The position numbers were made by a program, and so were the translations under genes. Below are positions 60,935 through 64,000 of a stretch of DNA of 64,000 nt, in pieces. A model generated the notes under the pieces. That model worked only from the letters and a program-made list of their open reading frames with translations. It searched no databases and was not told the origin of the DNA. Positions within the stretch are counted from its first letter, which is position 1, and every line of letters starts with the position of its first letter. The DNA lies in contig MU400682.1 of the NCBI GenBank assembly GCA_022578965.1, positions 1-64,000 on the forward strand, written 5' to 3'. The stretch comes from Xylaria sp. FL1777 (Eukaryota > Ascomycota > Sordariomycetes > Xylariales > Xylariaceae).

Positions 60935-61542
60935 TTTGTGATCAAGTCTTCTATGAGCATTGTTTCGAGAGATGCCTCTCTTATATATTCAAACATGTCG
61001 GAACTACACCCTCAAATAAGGGCAGCATAATCACGTTCGGAATGAAGGCCGGTATGGTTTGGCACATAGGCGGCAACTATACTAGTACGAGGAACAGGTC
61101 CTACCAACCGGTACTCCCGCCCCCGCGGGGAAGGGAGTACAATATCATCATCGTCAGCGCCCCATTGTCGGAGTTGTATCTCTCTAGACTAAAGCTTATT
61201 CGACCAAAGTGCATGGATTAGGGGGTTTGTGTAAGGCGGATGAGATGGCTGGCGGACTAACTCCTTTTAGTAGCTCCGACACGTCACGCTTGGAAGTGGC
61301 TTGTCCGCCCAGAAGACAGGTCCTAAAAGACTTGGGTAACCTTAAACGGCCATTAATCATCTCGATATCTAGTGAGCATGTCTGGGGCTTGTTAGTATTC
61401 GTAATAGAGCAATTGCTGTCGATCTTGTAAGGACGCCCGACTATCTCCCCTTGGATTCAAAGAGACGGCGGAGATGACTAATCTGGCTACTTGCCCCTTA
61501 TACTCTTTATCTGGCACGCTTCTCGTTACTTACTAAGTAGTC
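60935..61542. promoter_or_regulatory. Divergent promoter with a GC-rich hairpin
   Basis: This 608-bp region separates the divergent DUF1479 and regulator genes. At 61111-61140, GTACTCCC and GGGAGTAC form a perfect 8-bp inverted repeat around a GC-rich core containing CCGCGG, which is an inverted CGG pair. Zinc-cluster regulators commonly bind CGG triplets, so this is a candidate operator for the adjacent regulator. That link is inferred only from position and sequence. Confidence 0.4.
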
Positions 61543-63530
61543 ATGGTTAGATTCGTGGAATCAGACACGACTGGCTTGCCGCTCAAACGGAAACAGGTCG
61601 CGCATGCATGCGACAAATGTCGTCGGCGAAAGAAGCGATGCATCCACACGGACCCAAAGGTCCACGGCGATCCGCCTTCTCTTGGATCGCCTGGTAACTC
61701 ATCGGCAGCCTCGTCGGGGGCGGAGAGACCGCAACCTTCACCGAGTCGTCGGGGCAATGAAGCACGGGTCTCAACGCCAAAGCCCGCAGCCGAGGACACA
61801 CGACCGGTTTCGCCCGTTGTCCAGAATAGCGATAAGCGTGAAGAGACTCACGCTTCAACATATTTCGGTGACCTAAACCCAGAGGCCATACTCATGGAGG
61901 CTACTAGCCTGTGCTCTCGGCGTGACGTCTCAGCGCCCGGCGGTCTTGGCATCTGGCAAGTCTCCATCCCTCCTCGCCCAAGCACTCAGAGTTCGAGTGT
62001 CCCCAGTGTACAATCGTCCTCGCGACGTGCAGTTCAAGATATGGTAAGGTCATATCTGTGGAATCACTGTCTACCATGCCGCCCTCCGGCCTCCGATTAT
62101 GCGGTATTGAGGCGTATCTACTTCGAGAAGATGAACCCAATATTTCCCATATTCGAAGATCCGCCCGTCTTCAGTGTACCGGACGAGTCAACGGAGATTC
62201 TAGTCCAGCAGGTAGTTAGCCTTGCCGCCGCTGCCGACCCCGAGGCCACCCAACATCTTCGAGTGAGCCCTAACGGCCCTCTCATGTCCCGCCAAGAGTT
62301 CTGCGCTTGTTTGTCCAATTCTGTTCTTGCAACACTGGATGCTGGAATTGTAACAGACCGAGTTTGGCTCGTCCGCTTGTCGGCTGCGTTGTCATTATAC
62401 ACGCAGCCTACTAACACTGAAGAGGCGGACATTCCAGCTCTCTTAAATAGCCGTGCTGTCCATCAAGTGCACACTCTTGGACTTCAGATGGCAGTGGATG
62501 ACGCGCACCCGAAGAAAGACATGATTCGCACTATTTTCTGCTGCATCTGGGCGCTCGATCGCATTACGGGCGCATTCTATGGCCGTGCTCGTCTGATGCA
62601 CCAACAAGACATTGGCTGGAATTTTGACGATTGCGTCCGAGCACAGGCGCCACCTTTTCGCCTTCTTCTAATGATTATCAAATTACTCGATAAGATAATT
62701 GATCTGTACTGCCCTGGAACGCGGCCGAACCAGCCTACTCTCATCGATTTACCTATATTCGAGCAGATGATTGTGGATGCAGAGGCGTTAAGAATGACAA
62801 GTTCATGCCTCGGTAAGTTGCAATTATAGCAATAAAGGCTCTGCTTGCTAACTTGTACCCAGCTTCTCTAGAAATATTCTATCACTCGGTCGCTATCTTG
62901 TCGACCCAGTCTCCAGCTGATATCGCATCATCTGTATTGCCTAACCCAGCAACTAATAGCCGAAGATCTCTGGCCGCAGACCGTATCACGTCAATAGTTG
63001 GCGAAGAGTTTTCCGGGCAGCTTTCGTACATGCCATTCATACCCTACGCCTTATCCTTGTCTCTTAGCGTATCGTATCGGAAAATGCGACACAGCAAAGT
63101 CCCCATGTTTAGGAATCGCGCCAAACGAGCCTTTCGAAGGAATATGCTTCTCCTGAAATCGATGGACGACATGTTTTGGAAATCAAAGACTATGGTGGCG
63201 ATGGCAGAACAGGTCCTCAATGAGATGGACAAGGCCGTCGCATCGCTGGCGCAAGAGAATGGATTGACGGATCTTTCGAAGAGAGTCGAGCCGGCGCCGC
63301 ATGGCGAGCGACCCCAGGCACAGCTGGAAGAAACCCGGATTCTAGACTTTGCACAAAGTGCGACAAAGGCGGGTGACGAGAGAATCTTGTTTGATGCCGT
63401 CCCCGATCTAGACTTGTTTGTACATTTCGATCCAACCTTTGACCTAGGAGCCGTTGACGCCGCTCTTGAAGGTAATTTTGATTTCGGAACCTCGACGAAC
63501 TGGTTCGATTGGCATCAACAATGGGGATGA
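61543..63530 (+). CDS. Fungal transcription factor with an atypical, apparently half zinc cluster
   Basis: Two exons (61543-62812 and 62863-63530, intron 62813-62862) give 645 residues. The N-terminus has HACDKCRRRKKRCIHTDP (Cys 23, 26 and 33), the first half of a GAL4-type Zn2Cys6 domain. The second half (C-x2-C-x6-9-C) is not seen: no further Cys appears for over 80 residues. A linker rich in Pro and Ser follows, then DLNPEAILMEATS and the fungal-specific regulator middle-homology region (about 165-430; YFEKMNPIFPIFED, SRAVHQVHTLGLQMAVDDAH, then RTIFCCIWALDRITGAFYGR). The C-terminus is acidic/aromatic (DLDLFVHFDPTFDLG, FDWHQQWG) and may activate transcription. It is divergent from the DUF1479 gene and may control it. 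Target genes are unknown. Confidence 0.87.
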
Positions 63531-64000
63531 TACATACAATTTCCGGTGTTCTCTCGGAGTAAACCAAAACCAGGAGAAAATATTTCTCGTTGTCGTTTGT
63601 TGGATATATCTGATAAGGTATGGAGGATTTGATTTAGTCGCTCTCACCTATCCACCCAGCTTAGAAACCCCTGCATTAGTTTGTACGTCGGTATCTGACT
63701 GTCGAGCCTCGCATCCTACTGTTGAGTTCGCCGGAATATCAACTTAGGGGAGCCGCAGCTGAGAACTCCAGACTGCTCTACGCAAGTGCTGGATTAAATT
63801 AACAAGCACATGCTCTTCGCAGTTCGGAGTGCCTGTCAGAGCTCACCTGTCTACTAACCAGGGTCTTCAAGGCCGCCTCTTTCTACAGCTTCGGCAAACA
63901 GGGGAGTCTACCTCACGCCGAAATTCCGACACGCGGGCGAAATGGCAACGGGCCCCTTATCACTTTGGCGCTATTACAGCTCGCTAAAATGTTAAAAAAT
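63531..64000. other. Window end, 3' flank of the regulator
   Basis: No gene is supported. The 97-codon plus-strand frame 63454-63747 overlaps the regulator's 3' end in another frame and lacks motifs. Confidence 0.45.

Noticed and set aside
1..64000. CRISPR arrays, bacterial operons or ribosome-binding sites
   Set aside because: The DNA is eukaryotic with introns in most genes. No array of spaced direct repeats was seen.

Overview
The window is nuclear DNA from a filamentous ascomycete, most likely a Sordariomycete-type Pezizomycotina. The evidence is short spliceosomal introns (about 45-160 bp, GT...AG, often with a CTAAC/CTGAC-like branch site), typical fungal families (ApsB, Ski3, Nup42-type CCCH nucleoporin, NACHT NLRs, a GAL4-like regulator, a fungal P450) and intergenic DNA full of TACCTAGGTA-like motifs. 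No genus can be named from sequence alone. Most genes below are spliced models built by hand. For each I checked that the exon lengths sum to an intact frame and that the protein reads continuously through the family motifs.

Layout: 0.45-1.35 kb, a broken protein-kinase gene. 2.66-2.97 kb, a TA-flanked fold-back element. 3.5-6.0 kb, a GH5 subfamily-12-type steryl-glucosidase/glucosylceramidase (minus). 7.0-11.3 kb, SKI3. 12.9-16.1 kb, a NACHT NLR. 18.2-18.6 kb, a small Thr-rich protein. 19.8-20.4 kb, a single-pass membrane protein. 22.6-24.4 kb, a P450. 25.5-27.0 kb, a secreted GH5 cellulase-type enzyme. 27.2-27.8 kb, a MULE-type MITE with a 10-bp target-site duplication. 28.1-33.7 kb, a housekeeping block: NUP42-like nucleoporin, RPS20 and a CUE3/ASCC2-like protein. 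33.7-39.2 kb, two tandem intracellular PA-clan (trypsin-like) protease paralogues, one fused to C2H2 fingers. 40.7-45.3 kb, apsB. 46.9-50.3 kb, a second NLR with an alpha/beta-hydrolase N-terminus. 52.5-52.7 kb, an intron-containing tRNA-Asp. 53.2-55.7 kb, a VIT/VWA protein. 57.5-58.8 kb, an F-box protein. 59.3-63.5 kb, a divergent pair: a DUF1479 oxygenase-like gene and an atypical zinc-cluster regulator.

Conserved information-processing and cytoskeletal genes (SKI3, CUE3, RPS20, NUP42, apsB) alternate with accessory, self/non-self-type genes (two NLRs, two proteases, kinase relic, F-box). SKI3 and CUE3/ASCC2 both belong to translation and mRNA quality control, but nothing shows that they are co-regulated.

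The most striking observation is the VIT/VWA protein at 53.2-55.7 kb. It carries two separate pieces of the histone H3 tail. Its first nine residues are identical to H3 (Met plus residues 1-8), and residues 706-720 match H3 residues 16-30 at 12 of 15 positions. The lysines matching H3 K4, K18 and K23 are kept, while the two silencing positions K9 and K27 are replaced by Gly and Arg. This looks like a split histone-tail mimic on a PARP4-like VIT/VWA scaffold.
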